A stretch of DNA of 64,000 nt. It comes from GWE2-51-13 sp041736705 (GTDB lineage Bacteria; Bacillota_I; Bacilli_A; Erysipelotrichales; Erysipelotrichaceae). Below the pieces are notes generated by a model that saw nothing but the letters and a program-made list of their open reading frames with translations, had not been told where the DNA came from and did no database searches. The translations under genes were made by a program, and so were the position numbers. Below are positions 33,583-41,693 of this stretch, piece after piece; position 1 is the first letter of the stretch, and each line of letters begins with the position of its first letter. The stretch lies in assembly GCA_041736705.1 (NCBI GenBank), contig JBGSTC010000004.1, forward strand, positions 124,001-188,000, read 5' to 3'.

Positions 33583-34623
33583 CTATTCCTCAACGAAGCA
33601 GCAGTTCGATGAGATGTCTTCATACGAAACTTTCAGGAGTTCTGCCCCTTTTTGCATACTGATCTCTTTCTCATTGACCGCACGAAAAACCAGTTGTTCG
33701 AATAAACTTGGCGACTCTTTCATGATTCGGCTTGGCTCGTTTCTTCTCCATCCCCATGAAGAGGCTTGGATATAGAACTCTTTCTCGAGACTCTCCGAAA
33801 TGACATTCGATAGGTGTGCGCGTTTGACAAGAAGAAACATGGAAACTCCATACTCCTTCGCGACAATAAGCATATCTTTGGAAATGTTTGACCGATGATA
33901 TCCTAGTTCCCGTATGACATCCGTTCTCGGTAGCAAGAAAGCACCGCTGATTGAAGTCGCGCATTCCTCGATTTTCTTATCTTCCATATCCGCTGGCCAA
34001 GCGAACATAAGATGTGCAAGTTCATGCGCCATCGTCGATCGATTTCTTTCAGGACTCATATTTCCATTCACAACAATATACGGCCGCTCGTTCACATATC
34101 CGTTCATTCCAGAAAATTTGTCATTATCCAAATCACTTTGGTAAACAAGAATCCCCTTATTCTCCAAAATCTCGATTAAATTATCGATCGGTCCATCCAT
34201 CGCAAGACCCAAATGTTTCCTCAATAAAATCGCGTTCTCTTCATGATCGCTCGTCAGCGGTAGACTTGCCGTCGATGGTGCATCAGGTAATACTTCGCCA
34301 CCCAATATTTCCACAATCGTCATGAAACGATTAAAATATTCTTCGACACACTCTTGTACGAAGTCCTGTTGCGTCTGGGTAAGCGTCGATTTCTTCCTGT
34401 ACTCACCATGTTTGAACACTAGGTTTTCGTTTCGAACAGCCAAAAAATCCGATACACGTACCCCCAGGACCGTTGCCATTCTCTTGAGGATATCCATGTC
34501 TGGATTTCTGCTACCACTTTCATAGTTAGAAATCGCCATCGGAGAAAGATTCACTTGCTTTGCGAATTCTTTCATCGTCATCGCATTCTTTAAACGATAG
34601 TATTTTAGGTTTTTACTAAACAT
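33583..34623 (-). CDS. XRE regulator fused to ImmA/IrrE-type metallopeptidase
   Basis: 346 residues. N-terminal Cro/CI helix-turn-helix at about 5-60 (MKEFAKQVNLSPMAISNYESGSRNPD). C-terminal ImmA/IrrE (DUF955) peptidase with the HExxH motif MAHELAHLMFAW at about 205 and a downstream EECATSISGAFLLP glutamate. Such fusions act as repressors or as proteases that cleave repressors under stress, and often serve as antitoxin-like partners. Upstream of and coupled to the PIN gene. GGGGG lies before the ATG; the 217 bases upstream are very AT-rich and contain TATAAT-like elements. Confidence 0.85.
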   Translation of the reverse strand: MFSKNLKYYRLKNAMTMKEFAKQVNLSPMAISNYESGSRNPDMDILKRMATVLGVRVSDFLAVRNENLVFKHGEYRKKSTLTQTQQDFVQECVEEYFNRFMTIVEILGGEVLPDAPSTASLPLTSDHEENAILLRKHLGLAMDGPIDNLIEILENKGILVYQSDLDNDKFSGMNGYVNERPYIVVNGNMSPERNRSTMAHELAHLMFAWPADMEDKKIEECATSISGAFLLPRTDVIRELGYHRSNISKDMLIVAKEYGVSMFLLVKRAHLSNVISESLEKEFYIQASSWGWRRNEPSRIMKESPSLFEQLVFRAVNEKEISMQKGAELLKVSYEDISSNCCFVEE

Positions 34624-34787
34624 GTTGATCAGCCCCCTCTGTTTATATTATATACTTTTTTGCATAATTATAAACACTTCAAAGATAATTTCATTCTTTT
34701 TTATCCCCATTTTCTTCTAGTCCGAGTCACTTTCATTCGACTTACTAACTACTCTAGAATCATGATTCTTGCACGCACTTATAGAAA

Positions 34788-34807
34788 AGACCCACCTGTG
34801 TGAGTCT
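34788..34807 (-). terminator. terminator of the HAD hydrolase gene
   Basis: AGACCCAC, loop CTGT, GTGAGTCT (34788-34807, one mismatch), followed on the minus strand by TTTTC. Confidence 0.6.
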
Positions 34808-34840
34808 CGCTGTTTCTCGAAATTCAATTTCAATGGTAAG

Positions 34841-35530
34841 TTAGAAGTCGAGAAGATCTAAGATTTGATCCAGATCATTGACTTCATACGTCGGTTTGAT
34901 TCCCTTAGGATTCTGCGCAGTCTTTGATCGATACCAACAGGTAGCGATCCCCGCATTGATTCCTCCCAAGATATCCGAATTCAGACTATCCCCGATCATC
35001 AGGACTTTCGAGCGATCATCGATCTTCATAGAATCAAAGACGTATTGGAAAATCCCTTGATCCGGTTTCGCAATCCCGAGTTCCTCCGAAATCGCGATCA
35101 CTTCGAAATAGTGCGCGACCACCGATCTCCGTATCCGTTTCTCTTGGACATCGGTCAATCCGTTGGTGATGATGGCCATGCGTACCTTCTTCGCCAATGT
35201 CTGGATCAATTCTTCCGCTTTCGGCAACATTATCGAGGCATCCGCCAGGTGTTGCATATAGCGGGTTGCGAACTCATGTTCGTTGAAGTCGACCTTCAAT
35301 TTCACTGATAGTCGACGGAATCTCTCCGTTTTCAGTTTCTTCTGGGTGATTGTCCCGTCTTCGAATTCTTTCCAGATCGCATCGTTGATGGTCTGGTAGA
35401 TCGGGAGATGGACGGTTTCGTCGTAGTCGATCTGGAAATCGAGGATCGTATTGCGCAGCGCAATCCGCTCCGACGTAGCGAAGTCGAACAAGGTATCATC
35501 CGCATCGAAGATCAACACATCATAGTTCAT
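34841..35530 (-). CDS. HAD-family hydrolase, YjjG-like
   Basis: 229 residues. Motif I DVLIFDADDTLFDFA (nucleophile Asp about 9), motif II AIITNGLTDVQ, motif III Lys in IAKPDQGIF, motif IV MIGDSLNSDILGG. Cap type C1. Closest in style to YjjG/noncanonical pyrimidine nucleotidases that clean up modified nucleotides. Single gene upstream of the XRE-PIN pair, with its own terminator. Confidence 0.87.
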   Translation of the reverse strand: MNYDVLIFDADDTLFDFATSERIALRNTILDFQIDYDETVHLPIYQTINDAIWKEFEDGTITQKKLKTERFRRLSVKLKVDFNEHEFATRYMQHLADASIMLPKAEELIQTLAKKVRMAIITNGLTDVQEKRIRRSVVAHYFEVIAISEELGIAKPDQGIFQYVFDSMKIDDRSKVLMIGDSLNSDILGGINAGIATCWYRSKTAQNPKGIKPTYEVNDLDQILDLLDF

Positions 35531-35579
35531 ATTCCATCCTCCAAGCTTCGTTCATGGTTCTAGTTTATCATAACGACGC

Positions 35580-36839
35580 TTATTTTTTAGGTGGAATCGA
35601 CCCGAGTAGGTCAGCGATCACCTCTGCGCAATCCCTCGCACCGTTTTCCTGTGCGATTTTCTCTCCCAGCTTTTTCGCCTGGTTTCGTATTTTCTCTTGA
35701 TCTGTATACTTCAGACTTTCCACAAGCTTCTCGACCGTGAGTTTCTTGATGGGAATCGGATACGCACCGACACCCAGGTCATAGGATCGTGCCGCCCAGG
35801 CGAATTGATCGTTGGAGAACGGGGTGATGATGCTTGGGACCCCCGAAAGAAATCCCGAAGCCGTGGTCCCTGCACCGCCGTGATGGACGATCGCCGAGAC
35901 CTTGGGGAACAACCAGGTATGGGGTGCGCCGTCGATGGCGATCACATGGTCGGGAAGGGAGTCGAACTTGCCCATCCCGCTCAGGATCCCGCGTTTCCCA
36001 CAGATCCGTAACGCCTCGATTGCGATCTTCGAGTATCTCTCTTTCATATCCTCGCTGAACACACTCCCGAACCCTATGTAGACCGGTTTGTCTCCATTCT
36101 CCAAGAACGCCTTCAGTTCCGGGGAAGGATTGTATTCCTTTTCCTCCTTCACGAACCAGTATCCGTATTGATGGACATGCGGGTTCCAATCTCCGGGTCG
36201 CGGGAAGACGAAATTACTGCAGGAGATCACCGCGGGATGCGTTTCATCGTCATGCTTTTCGTACGGCATTTTGAACCCTTTGGGAAGTTCATTGAACTTC
36301 CCCTTCCAGAAGTCTTTCACCGCATCCTTCGTCACCATCCACAACATCCCTTGAAGCATCCCGTAACTCATCCTCGTCATCCATTTCGCCTTCATTCTCC
36401 CATAGAGGATCACCGAAGGGACACTCGATGTGGTATGGATCGGAAACGGCGAAGCGAGGATCGAAGGTATGCCGAGTTTTTGCGCCGCGAAATACCCGAT
36501 TGTCATCCCGGGATGATAGATGATCGCCTCGCTCCCCACACACGCCTCATAGAATTCACCCGTCAGAATATTCCCGTATTTCTTCATCTTATTGAACGCA
36601 AGAAGCATCTTCAGGGGATTGTCCGCATTCTGCGCCTGTTTCATCATCTTCGGATCCACGTTCAAGGAAGCGAAGTCGGCTTGGATCGGATAGAAATCGA
36701 TCCCATAGCCCCGGATGAACCCTTCGAAATCCCGTTGCCCCGCGATCCGCACTTCCTTACCGAGTCCCTTCAATTCCTGAGCCAAAGCGATATACGGTTG
36801 AAAGTCACCGCGTGAACCTGAACAAAGTATCGTAATCAT
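35580..36839 (-). CDS. UGT/Gtf-type glycosyltransferase (GT1)
   Basis: 419 residues, GT-B fold. N-terminal LCSGSRGDFQPYIALAQELKG is the acceptor-side start shared by sterol and macrolide glucosyltransferases; C-terminal nucleotide-sugar site has VSAIVHHGGAGTTASG (about 320) and FSNDQFAWA. These enzymes add a sugar to lipids, sterols, flavonoids or antibiotics. Divergent from a TetR gene; shared promoter region carries CCGACA/TGTCGG repeats. That suggests ligand-induced detoxification or glycolipid synthesis. Confidence 0.87.
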   Translation of the reverse strand: MITILCSGSRGDFQPYIALAQELKGLGKEVRIAGQRDFEGFIRGYGIDFYPIQADFASLNVDPKMMKQAQNADNPLKMLLAFNKMKKYGNILTGEFYEACVGSEAIIYHPGMTIGYFAAQKLGIPSILASPFPIHTTSSVPSVILYGRMKAKWMTRMSYGMLQGMLWMVTKDAVKDFWKGKFNELPKGFKMPYEKHDDETHPAVISCSNFVFPRPGDWNPHVHQYGYWFVKEEKEYNPSPELKAFLENGDKPVYIGFGSVFSEDMKERYSKIAIEALRICGKRGILSGMGKFDSLPDHVIAIDGAPHTWLFPKVSAIVHHGGAGTTASGFLSGVPSIITPFSNDQFAWAARSYDLGVGAYPIPIKKLTVEKLVESLKYTDQEKIRNQAKKLGEKIAQENGARDCAEVIADLLGSIPPKK

Positions 36840-36881
36840 GGTGTTCTCCTTGTTTTATCCAACAACGTGTCGTATGTTTTT

Positions 36882-36910
36882 AGTATAGCCACCCGACAAC
36901 CGTTCATCAA
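36882..36910 (-). promoter_or_regulatory. promoter of the glycosyltransferase gene
   Basis: Minus strand TTGATG (36905-36910), 17-base spacer, TATACT (36882-36887). One CCGACA repeat lies inside the spacer. Confidence 0.55.
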
Positions 36911-36935
36911 CCGACACATCACAACAAACTGTCGG
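36893..36935. promoter_or_regulatory. candidate TetR operator repeats
   Basis: CCGACA at 36893-36898 and 36911-36916, and the inverse TGTCGG at 36930-36935, between the divergent glycosyltransferase and tetR genes. The outer pair forms an inverted repeat with a 13-base spacer. Confidence 0.45.
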
Positions 36936-36952
36936 AAAAGAAAGAGGAGAAC

Positions 36953-37522
36953 ATGCTGAAACAGAAAGAAATCACGATGCAAACCCGCCAGAACCTGATC
37001 GATGCCTTTTGGTCCTTGTATCGCGTACGTCGCATCGAAAGCATCACGATCAAAGAGATCACACAGAAAGCCGGCTACAACCGGGGAACCTTCTATGAGT
37101 ACTTCACGGATGTCTACGACGTCCTCCATCAGATCGAAGACACCCTGATCCCCCGCATCGACGAACTCCCTCCCATCCAACTCACCGAAAAACAACTCGG
37201 TATGCCCCTTGATCTATTTCTGGACCTCTACGAAAAGAACAGTAAATACTATTCGATCCTCCTTGGTGACAACGGCGACCCCGCCTTCGCCACCAAACTA
37301 AAAAACGCCACCAAGCCCATCCTCTTGGAAGCGTTCAACCGCAATTCAGTCTACACCGACACCGAACTCGACTATATCCTGGAATATATCCTCTCCGCTA
37401 TGATCGGCATCATGAGTCATTGGTTCACCCGTGACAAAGATCTCCCAGTAACCCGACTCATCGAGCTTGTCAACGATCTCATGGGATCCAGCTTGATCCA
37501 AAGAATCCAATCGATCGAGTAA
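36953..37522 (+). CDS. TetR-family transcriptional regulator
   Basis: 189 residues. N-terminal helix-turn-helix at about 12-55 (ESITIKEITQKAGYNRGTFYEYFTDVYDV), then an all-helical ligand domain resembling TetR_C-type regulators (DUF4352-free). It likely represses the divergent glycosyltransferase gene, with repeats in the shared region. AGAGGAG precedes the ATG. A small MORN-repeat gene follows 15 bases downstream. Confidence 0.88.
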   Translation: MLKQKEITMQTRQNLIDAFWSLYRVRRIESITIKEITQKAGYNRGTFYEYFTDVYDVLHQIEDTLIPRIDELPPIQLTEKQLGMPLDLFLDLYEKNSKYYSILLGDNGDPAFATKLKNATKPILLEAFNRNSVYTDTELDYILEYILSAMIGIMSHWFTRDKDLPVTRLIELVNDLMGSSLIQRIQSIE

Positions 37523-37537
37523 GTGAGAACATCAACC

Positions 37538-37813
37538 ATGGAAAACGACAAGTGCGATCTCATCCTCCCCAACGGAGTGAAAGAGAAGCGAATCGAAGAA
37601 ATCGATGGATACATTATCAAGTATCATGCGAACAAGAACACCATCTGGTCAAAAGGCAAATTCGAAAACGGACAACCCACCGGCTATTGGGAATGGTTCA
37701 GACCGGATGGCACAATCAAACGCTCGGGTTACTTCGACAACGGCGAACCAGTCGATGAATGGATTACCTATGACAGTAAAGGCGAGAAGTACAAAACGAC
37801 TTTTAAGAAGTAA
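37538..37813 (+). CDS. YwqK-like MORN-repeat protein
   Basis: 91 residues containing two or three MORN-type repeats (WSKGKFENGQPTGYWEWF; RSGYFDNGEPVDEWITY). In Bacillus YwqK-type MORN proteins are annotated as antitoxin or immunity partners, but this copy stands without a toxin gene. Start ATG at 37538 is favoured over a GTG 5 codons upstream for lack of a better ribosome site at either; the real start is uncertain. Probably read with the tetR gene; a terminator follows. Confidence 0.65.
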   Translation: MENDKCDLILPNGVKEKRIEEIDGYIIKYHANKNTIWSKGKFENGQPTGYWEWFRPDGTIKRSGYFDNGEPVDEWITYDSKGEKYKTTFKK

Positions 37814-37815
37814 AC

Positions 37816-37856
37816 AAACAGGATGATCGGTGAATTCCACCAGACCATCCTGTTTT
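37816..37856 (+). terminator. terminator of the tetR-MORN unit
   Basis: AAACAGGATG (37816-37825) pairs with CATCCTGTTTT (37846-37856), ending in TTTT. Confidence 0.75.
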
Positions 37857-37885
37857 ACTTCACCTTTAGCCAAATCTTCAGCCTT

Positions 37886-38854
37886 CTACATCCTGAGTGA
37901 GTAATAGTATTTACTTACCAGATTACTCTCGTTCGCCTCTTCGAGTTCTTCTTTAAAACTACCATTCAAAGATTCGACCAAGATTCTATTTCGTTGTTTC
38001 AGTTTCTCGATAATCTCCTCGGAAGGCACAGAATTACTCTTCGACGAGTTGTTTCTCTTCGAAGTGATTACCAGATTCCAAATGTCATCGCTATACATGA
38101 ACGACCAAGGGATTACGTGATCCAGGGTATAGTCGTTGGGATCCAGTAAATCCCCGGTATAGAAATCAAGAACCTGCCCGTTTGGATACTCTTTAAGTAA
38201 TGCATCTTTAAACCGAGTCAAATTGTTTCTTCGAATCGATTCCTCCGACATCCCTTTGACTTTGGACACGATTCTTGGGGATTGGTTGAATTTCTCCAAC
38301 AATTGCGCCCAACGATAATTCAACAGTTGGGACAAGATGAAGTTGTACTCCTTGATCGAATGCACCTGAGATGATGTCAACCGGATCGACATGGCATCCA
38401 GATCAAGTTCATAGACCGGTAGCGATTCGCCATCGACGATCGGGAACCTCCAACACACATCTTGTTTCAGTGTTCGAGCAATCTTCTTCAATTCTCTACG
38501 ATAGAAAGCTTGATCGGAGTTCAATATCGGTCTTGCTTTCTCGAACCAATCCGGCAAAGTCGATTGTTCGACATTGCGATAATGTTCGATAAGCTCTTCG
38601 GTAATCTTTTGGATTTTCGGAGTATGGTTCTTCGGTCCCTGTGCAAGATGGAAGAAGAAGGTTTGGTTCCAATAGTACTTAAGGACATATTCCGCGATAT
38701 CGACAAACGAAATCTCGACGACATCGCCAACATTCTCCCTAAACGAACAGATTTCCACAATCGATCTACCCCATGCGAGTTTATAGGTGTTGTCGTTCTG
38801 CATGCCCTCGACAATCCGTAACCAATGTTTGATGTACTCATCCATTTCAGTCAT
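37886..38854 (-). CDS. HNH endonuclease-like protein
   Basis: About 322 residues. A C-terminal HNH-like motif LDHVIPWSFMYSDDIWNLVITSKRNNSSKSN (first His about 237, Asn of the middle motif, Asn/Lys at the end) is preceded by a long helical N-domain of unknown type. Such HNH proteins occur in restriction and phage-defence loci. It overlaps the MazG-like gene by a few bases, so the two form one unit. The exact start is unclear (GTG or one of two ATGs within five codons). Confidence 0.7.
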   Translation of the reverse strand: MTEMDEYIKHWLRIVEGMQNDNTYKLAWGRSIVEICSFRENVGDVVEISFVDIAEYVLKYYWNQTFFFHLAQGPKNHTPKIQKITEELIEHYRNVEQSTLPDWFEKARPILNSDQAFYRRELKKIARTLKQDVCWRFPIVDGESLPVYELDLDAMSIRLTSSQVHSIKEYNFILSQLLNYRWAQLLEKFNQSPRIVSKVKGMSEESIRRNNLTRFKDALLKEYPNGQVLDFYTGDLLDPNDYTLDHVIPWSFMYSDDIWNLVITSKRNNSSKSNSVPSEEIIEKLKQRNRILVESLNGSFKEELEEANESNLVSKYYYSLRM

Positions 38855-39185
38855 CACTCTTTTCAGTCACGCTGATCAAGAAAAGTTGTTTGTCGAATCC
38901 ACCGTTCGTTTGTCTCTTGATCTCTTTTTTCTCGATAAGTTCCTTTTGGGATATTCCATAATTATCCATCAACTTTTCAACGATTTCACAGACATCCGCC
39001 AACTCGTTGATCATCTCTTCTTTGGTTTCTGAAGATACAACTTCTTTGGATTCCTCGACAAGTTTCTTCTTCAATTCAATCAAAAAACCATCATGATCAA
39101 GTTCCATGATTTCAAGAATTTTCCCTGACTTTTCGATGATATCAGGAATACGATCACGTATGAGTTTCTGATGTATCACTATCAT
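38847..39185 (-). CDS. MazG-like/phosphoribosyl-ATP pyrophosphohydrolase-like protein
   Basis: 112 residues beginning VIHQKLIRDRIPDIIEKSGK. An acidic helix pattern KLVEESKEV..ELADVCEIVEKL carries the ExxE..ExxD metal-binding residues of the all-alpha NTP pyrophosphatases. These hydrolyse noncanonical or excess NTPs. GGAGG precedes the chosen ATG. Paired by overlap with an HNH nuclease, at the edge of the AT-rich island. The link to defence is inference from position. Confidence 0.75.
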   Translation of the reverse strand: MIVIHQKLIRDRIPDIIEKSGKILEIMELDHDGFLIELKKKLVEESKEVVSSETKEEMINELADVCEIVEKLMDNYGISQKELIEKKEIKRQTNGGFDKQLFLISVTEKSDD

Positions 39186-39246
39186 TGCATTCCTCCACAT
39201 TATCGATATTTTTACCTAAACGCCTAAAATTCGGGAATGATTATCT

Positions 39247-40677
39247 CTATATATATAGCTGTAAAAGTTCTAGTATCTTAAGTGAATATTGATTATTTGT
39301 TATTGCAGCTTTTGTTGTCTTTTTATCGCCTAACATTACTACCTTAAATAAGTCATCAAGTTCATCATTATTCAGTGCCCCTAGTCTATCAAAAAAAGCT
39401 TTAATATCTCCATTTGTACTATGGTAGTTTCTATTAATTATGTATTTCTCGGGCATTGATAATATACTCATAAATTCATTTTCATCACTCCCAAAAGCAT
39501 GATTAAAATAATCAATTTTAGGTCCAACTACTCCGTGCGTTGGTATCAAGATACATTGAATTGCCCTAAGATACTTCTTACTCCATTTCTTACCAATATA
39601 TCTCCTGTTATGGGAGTACTCTCCAAAAATTGGTGAAAACTTCATGGGAAATGACCAGATTTCCGTATCTATACCCATGTTTTTAAACTCAAGATTAAGT
39701 TCTACATTAATTCTAAGCCTTTTATATAAATCAATTGGATTATCCTCATGATTAAAAAGAATATAGTTTGAACAGTTCTTAATATTGTTCTCTGCAGCTT
39801 GATACATTACTTTCTTATATATGTTAACAAATTCATCCGAAGCATGATCAAAAGCAACTCTAAGTGGATTTATCTCAATTCTGCTCAATTTCTTCATAAT
39901 GGTCTCATTACTTGCCAAAAGACGAGCGTCAAGTCCTTGATTAAAGTCAACATGTCTTTTAAGTTTTCGATTTGACCCAGTTCTTTGATAGCTTTTGTTA
40001 TCTTTACCAAATCCAATACTTACAAGTTCATCAATAATTTCATCAAGTTTATTTGATGCCAAAATGTTGTTGTCCATTATCATTAAATTTCGCATATCAC
40101 CATAATTTCTTCTAATGAGCTCAATCTTGTCTTTTATTGTGCAGTAATCTTTGAAATTAGGTTCTATTATAGGGACGGCACAGAACGAACATTTCCTAAT
40201 ACATCCGTGTGTAGCGTGAATTAGAAAGTCATTCTGCACAGGGTAACTATATGAAAAAACTGAATTTCTAGTTCTAATGATTGAGTAATCAGGTACTAGA
40301 TCATCGACGATTGTTTCATCCTCACCTATCATTCTTGGTTTATCAAGTAATCCTGTTACTATTGTAATGTCAGAAGTAACCGGATCAGAGGATAGTTCAT
40401 TTCTCATAACCGATGCCATAGGACCACCAATAAATAGATCCTTAGGGTTTGCTATAGAGTTCTTATAAGCTTTTATAGTCTTGAGGGTGATATTATAATA
40501 GAATGTAAAAAGTGTCGATATATAGATTCTGTCCCATTTCTCGGAAATCAGAGATTCATGAATTCCTTTGGCGAACACTACTATGTCACCTTTTTCTTTA
40601 TGATATGTACTTAACTTCATTAAGCCCAAAGGTGGATACTTGTTTACATAGTTTGGTTCAACTAATAGAATTTTCAT
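39247..40677 (-). CDS. radical SAM protein with B12-binding-like N-domain
   Basis: 476 residues. N-terminal KILLVEPNYVNKYPPLGLMKLSTYHKE resembles the cobalamin-binding-like domain seen before many radical SAM domains, although no DxHxxG signature is evident. A 4Fe-4S motif CIRKCSFC (CxxxCxxC) sits at about 173-180, inside a TIM-like barrel with LMIMDNNILA. Such enzymes methylate, thiomethylate or rearrange nucleic acids or small molecules. Last gene of the six-gene AT-rich operon, overlapping the ParB-like gene by 4 bp. Its place beside helicase, nuclease and ParB-like genes suggests DNA or RNA modification. Unrecognised subfamily. Confidence 0.75.
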   Translation of the reverse strand: MKILLVEPNYVNKYPPLGLMKLSTYHKEKGDIVVFAKGIHESLISEKWDRIYISTLFTFYYNITLKTIKAYKNSIANPKDLFIGGPMASVMRNELSSDPVTSDITIVTGLLDKPRMIGEDETIVDDLVPDYSIIRTRNSVFSYSYPVQNDFLIHATHGCIRKCSFCAVPIIEPNFKDYCTIKDKIELIRRNYGDMRNLMIMDNNILASNKLDEIIDELVSIGFGKDNKSYQRTGSNRKLKRHVDFNQGLDARLLASNETIMKKLSRIEINPLRVAFDHASDEFVNIYKKVMYQAAENNIKNCSNYILFNHEDNPIDLYKRLRINVELNLEFKNMGIDTEIWSFPMKFSPIFGEYSHNRRYIGKKWSKKYLRAIQCILIPTHGVVGPKIDYFNHAFGSDENEFMSILSMPEKYIINRNYHSTNGDIKAFFDRLGALNNDELDDLFKVVMLGDKKTTKAAITNNQYSLKILELLQLYI

Positions 40678-41693
40678 TTTACATTCTTCTTTCTTTGCTC
40701 AATATTCTTTAGAATTGAATCGATATTCGTCCTAATTTTCTTTAACTCATAAGTACATTTTTCTTGTTGCTCAACCGTTAAGTTCTCAATTCTTCCAACA
40801 ATCTCACTATCAGCAATTGTATCTTTGAATTTCTTAAATTTCTGAATCAAAGTACTGTTCGCTCCAAGGTCATCAGCTTTTTCAAATGCCGTATCGAGGT
40901 CAATTTCTCCCTTGACAAATTTCTTAATAATCTTGTCTTTCAAGCTCCCATTAAGTTTACTTATGGGAACAAGCTTATCACGAATATCGACAGCACTTGA
41001 TATTTTTCCGTTCTTTACCTGTTCAACTATTGCCTTATCAAGTTCATCAAACTCCAATCTAGTTTTCTTTATATAGTTTGATTTTAAGTATTCTTCAAAA
41101 TAGCTCCATTTCTGTAAATCATTACAGTTGTTGTTGACCATAAATGTGTACGTATCAATCAAATGTTGTATGAACCTTGTTGATTGTCCCATTTCCTTTG
41201 ACATTTTCTCAACAGACGAGTTATATAGATTTAGGCGCCTATATAAGTATCCTGCTTGTTCATATGGAGCCCAATCTTTTCTACTAATTATGTGATACTG
41301 TCCAAGTAATGTAAACACGTCTTTCTCATCAATATCATTCGGCAAGATCTGACATCTTATTTTACCCCAAGCTATTGGATCTTTACTCGCAAGTTTTCTA
41401 TAGGCAGCTAAGCGACTATTACCTTCGAAAACAACAAAATCTCCGTCACGAACAATTACTGGATCAGTAAGTCCACCATTGGCTTTTATTGATTGTATTA
41501 GTACATTTACATGATCCATTTGACTCATTATTTCTTGTATCTCTTCCTGAGTCGGATTCTCTTTTGAAATCTTCTTAAGTGCGGAGAAAATTCTTGGGTT
41601 CTCAGGATAGAAAAGTAGTTTCTGCTGCTCAATATCTTCGTACCGAACTGGAATTTCTTTGCCCATAATTTTTATTGTTGTTATATTACTCAT
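40674..41693 (-). CDS. ParB-N-domain protein 1 of the AT-rich island
   Basis: 339 residues. A ParB/Srx-like core at about 20-130 with IKANGGLTDPVIV and FEGNSRLAAYRKL, in place of the GERRxR box of chromosomal ParB. A helix-turn-helix-like region follows (RKDWAPYEQAGYLYRRL; VEKMSKEMGQSTRFIQHLID). The C-terminus is Lys-rich and probably coiled coil. Chosen start 41693 follows GGGGGG. ParB-like folds can bind CTP or act as nucleases or ATPases. It is paralogous to the protein encoded at 43567-44601, sharing a DWxPYxxAxYLYxL segment. Confidence 0.75.
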   Translation of the reverse strand: MSNITTIKIMGKEIPVRYEDIEQQKLLFYPENPRIFSALKKISKENPTQEEIQEIMSQMDHVNVLIQSIKANGGLTDPVIVRDGDFVVFEGNSRLAAYRKLASKDPIAWGKIRCQILPNDIDEKDVFTLLGQYHIISRKDWAPYEQAGYLYRRLNLYNSSVEKMSKEMGQSTRFIQHLIDTYTFMVNNNCNDLQKWSYFEEYLKSNYIKKTRLEFDELDKAIVEQVKNGKISSAVDIRDKLVPISKLNGSLKDKIIKKFVKGEIDLDTAFEKADDLGANSTLIQKFKKFKDTIADSEIVGRIENLTVEQQEKCTYELKKIRTNIDSILKNIEQRKKNVK

